This document shows, in pieces, positions 15,485 through 16,494 of a stretch of 16,494 bases of DNA (positions are counted from its first letter, which is position 1; each line of letters starts with the position of its first letter). This DNA comes from Lachnospiraceae bacterium UBA1766 (GTDB lineage: Bacteria; Bacillota; Clostridia; Lachnospirales; Lachnospiraceae). Made by a program: the position numbers and the translations under genes. A model generated the notes under the pieces. The model was not told the DNA's origin. It did no database searches and worked only from the letters and a program-made list of their open reading frames with translations. Where the stretch lies: positions 24,286 to 40,779 of the forward strand of contig DCGY01000096.1 in assembly GCA_002314715.1 (NCBI GenBank), written 5' to 3'.

Positions 15485-15520
15485 TTCTTCCGATGAGAAG
15501 AAAACCGGATAAAAGTCCGG
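15485..15520 (+). promoter_or_regulatory. Two small hairpins in the coaX leader
   Basis: TTCTTC/GAAGAA (15485-15490 with 15497-15502) and CCGGA/TCCGG (15505-15509 with 15516-15520) are perfect short inverted repeats lying side by side, just before the ribosome site GGAGAG at 15528-15533. They could shape the leader RNA. There is no T tract, so neither is a terminator. Stems of 6 and 5 bp may be chance. Confidence 0.3.
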
Positions 15521-15539
15521 AAAGAGAGGAGAGAAATCA

Positions 15540-16325
15540 ATGATACTTGCAATTGATGTGGGAAATACCAATATCGTTTTCGGATGTATGGATGAGAAAA
15601 CCAAGAAGACGATTTTTGAGGAAAGAATTCACACGGATTTTCAGAAAACATCTGTAGAATATGCAATTTCCATCAAAACCATCATGGATATTCATAATAT
15701 TAATCCGGAGGATATCGAGGGAGGTATTTTGTCCTCTTCCGTGCCACCTGTTACCCGTCAGGTAAAGAACGGTGCAGAGATTCTTTTGAAGAAGTCGGTT
15801 TTGGAGGTTGGCCCCGGATTAAAGACCGGAGTGGACATTAAGATTGACGATCCCGCTTCTCTGGGTCCGGATCTTTTGGTGGGAGCAGTTGCAGGTATTG
15901 CGGAGTACGGTACTCCTTTGATTATCGTAGATATGGGAACTGCTACAACCATTTCGGTTATTAACGACCAGAAGCGGTTTATGGGCGGTATGATTATTCC
16001 CGGCGTTAAGGTGTCTTTGAATGGTTTGACCAATCATGCGGCACATCTTCCGGAGATTGCAATTAAGCTTCCGAATAAGCTGATTAACGGCACCACCGTG
16101 GGAGCAATGCAGAGCGGTAGTATTTACGGCCATGCTGCTTGTATTGACGGTATGGTGGAACGCATTTGGGAAGACCTGGGTTACAAGACCACTGTTGTAG
16201 CAACCGGAGGTTTTGCTACCACTGTAATTCCCTGCTGCAAGAATAAAATTGCAGTGGATAATCAATTATTGATTAAGGGTCTTTTGGCGCTTTACGAAAA
16301 AAATAAAGTGCAGCAAAAAAAATAA
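15540..16325 (+). CDS. coaX: Type III pantothenate kinase
   Basis: CoaX phosphorylates pantothenate with ATP, the first committed step of coenzyme A synthesis, in the cytoplasm. The 261-residue length is normal. ASKHA-fold motifs are visible: IDVGNTN (5-11) for phosphate binding, GPGLKTG (91-97), ASLGPDLLVGAVAG around the catalytic Asp111, DMGTATT (131-137), GGMIIPG (149-155), TVGAMQSG (186-193) and ATGGFA (221-226). The usual GADR around the catalytic Asp reads GPDL here. ATG 15540 is preceded by GGAGAG. The 90-base gap from the glycosyltransferase gene is larger than within the preceding operon, so it may have its own promoter. A strong terminator follows. Confidence 0.95.
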   Translation: MILAIDVGNTNIVFGCMDEKTKKTIFEERIHTDFQKTSVEYAISIKTIMDIHNINPEDIEGGILSSSVPPVTRQVKNGAEILLKKSVLEVGPGLKTGVDIKIDDPASLGPDLLVGAVAGIAEYGTPLIIVDMGTATTISVINDQKRFMGGMIIPGVKVSLNGLTNHAAHLPEIAIKLPNKLINGTTVGAMQSGSIYGHAACIDGMVERIWEDLGYKTTVVATGGFATTVIPCCKNKIAVDNQLLIKGLLALYEKNKVQQKK

Positions 16326-16369
16326 AAAAGATACTTTACAGATAAATCAAATAGGTGTATAGTAACCTA

Positions 16370-16410
16370 AAGTCGCAATGAGGCGTAGCATGCTCATTGC
16401 GACTTTTTTT
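16370..16410 (+). terminator. Strong intrinsic terminator after coaX
   Basis: AAGTCGCAATGAG (16370-16382) pairs perfectly over 13 bp with CTCATTGCGACTT (16393-16405) across a 10-base loop, followed by a run of T to 16410. It is 44 bases after the coaX stop and closes that transcript. Confidence 0.93.
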
Positions 16411-16422
16411 ATTGCGAGGAAG

Positions 16423-16458
16423 GAAAACAAGCACGAGCGAAGCGAAGTATTTGTTTTC
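16423..16458. repeat. Inverted repeat near the window end
   Basis: GAAAACAA (16423-16430) and TTGTTTTC (16451-16458) are perfect inverted 8-mers around a 20-base purine-rich loop containing GAGCGAAGCGAAG. No gene follows within the window. It could be part of an element continuing beyond the edge; function is unknown. Confidence 0.4.
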
Positions 16459-16494
16459 ACCCGAGCATAAATGAAATAAATGCACAAGCCACGA

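Overview
The window is about 16.5 kb of moderate-GC Firmicutes DNA, most likely from a Lachnospiraceae-type gut or rumen clostridium. The basis is strong AGGAGG-type ribosome binding sites, clostridial-style cysteine-rich surface proteins, a xylan-type glycosidase locus and the family flavour of GreA and CoaX. This placement is inference from protein style, not a database match.

Layout. (1) 1-1959: the 3' part of a family 3 glycosidase (beta-xylosidase/beta-glucosidase type), cut by the window edge. (2) 1960-2870: a gene-poor stretch packed with unrelated short repeats: five 23-bp copies derived from the glycosidase 3' end, an inverted repeat covering a strong Shine-Dalgarno sequence, a terminator-like hairpin, four 14-bp tandem copies, and an array of six 35-bp modules of the form GCATCG-N23-CGATGC. 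(3) 2871-5770: three accessory genes: a PD-(D/E)XK nuclease-like protein directly after the array, a lipoprotein with a long Ser/Thr/Glu/Gln stalk and CxxC modules, and a secreted cysteine-containing protein. (4) 5729-6076: a second array of six such modules, whose first copy supplies the last codons of the secreted protein gene. (5) 6194-15449: a tight same-strand run of GH67 alpha-glucuronidase, a large GH2 glycosidase, an MraY/WecA-type membrane transferase, GreA, a HAD phosphatase fused to a CPBP membrane protease, and a GT2 glycosyltransferase. (6) 15540-16325: type III pantothenate kinase (coaX), closed by a strong terminator at 16370-16410.

How it fits together. The GH3, GH67 and GH2 enzymes show no export signal in the parts visible and fit intracellular breakdown of imported glucuronoxylan-type oligosaccharides. 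The two arrays bracket the three accessory genes and separate GH3 from GH67/GH2, which suggests an inserted or rearranged cassette within a xylan locus.

The most unusual item is the pair of arrays. Eleven of twelve modules are exactly 35 bp, with perfect inverted 6-bp ends and mostly variable interiors, repeating about every 62-63 bp. This does not match CRISPR, integron attC or ordinary tandem repeats. The adjacent nuclease-like gene is the obvious candidate partner, but that link is only inference.
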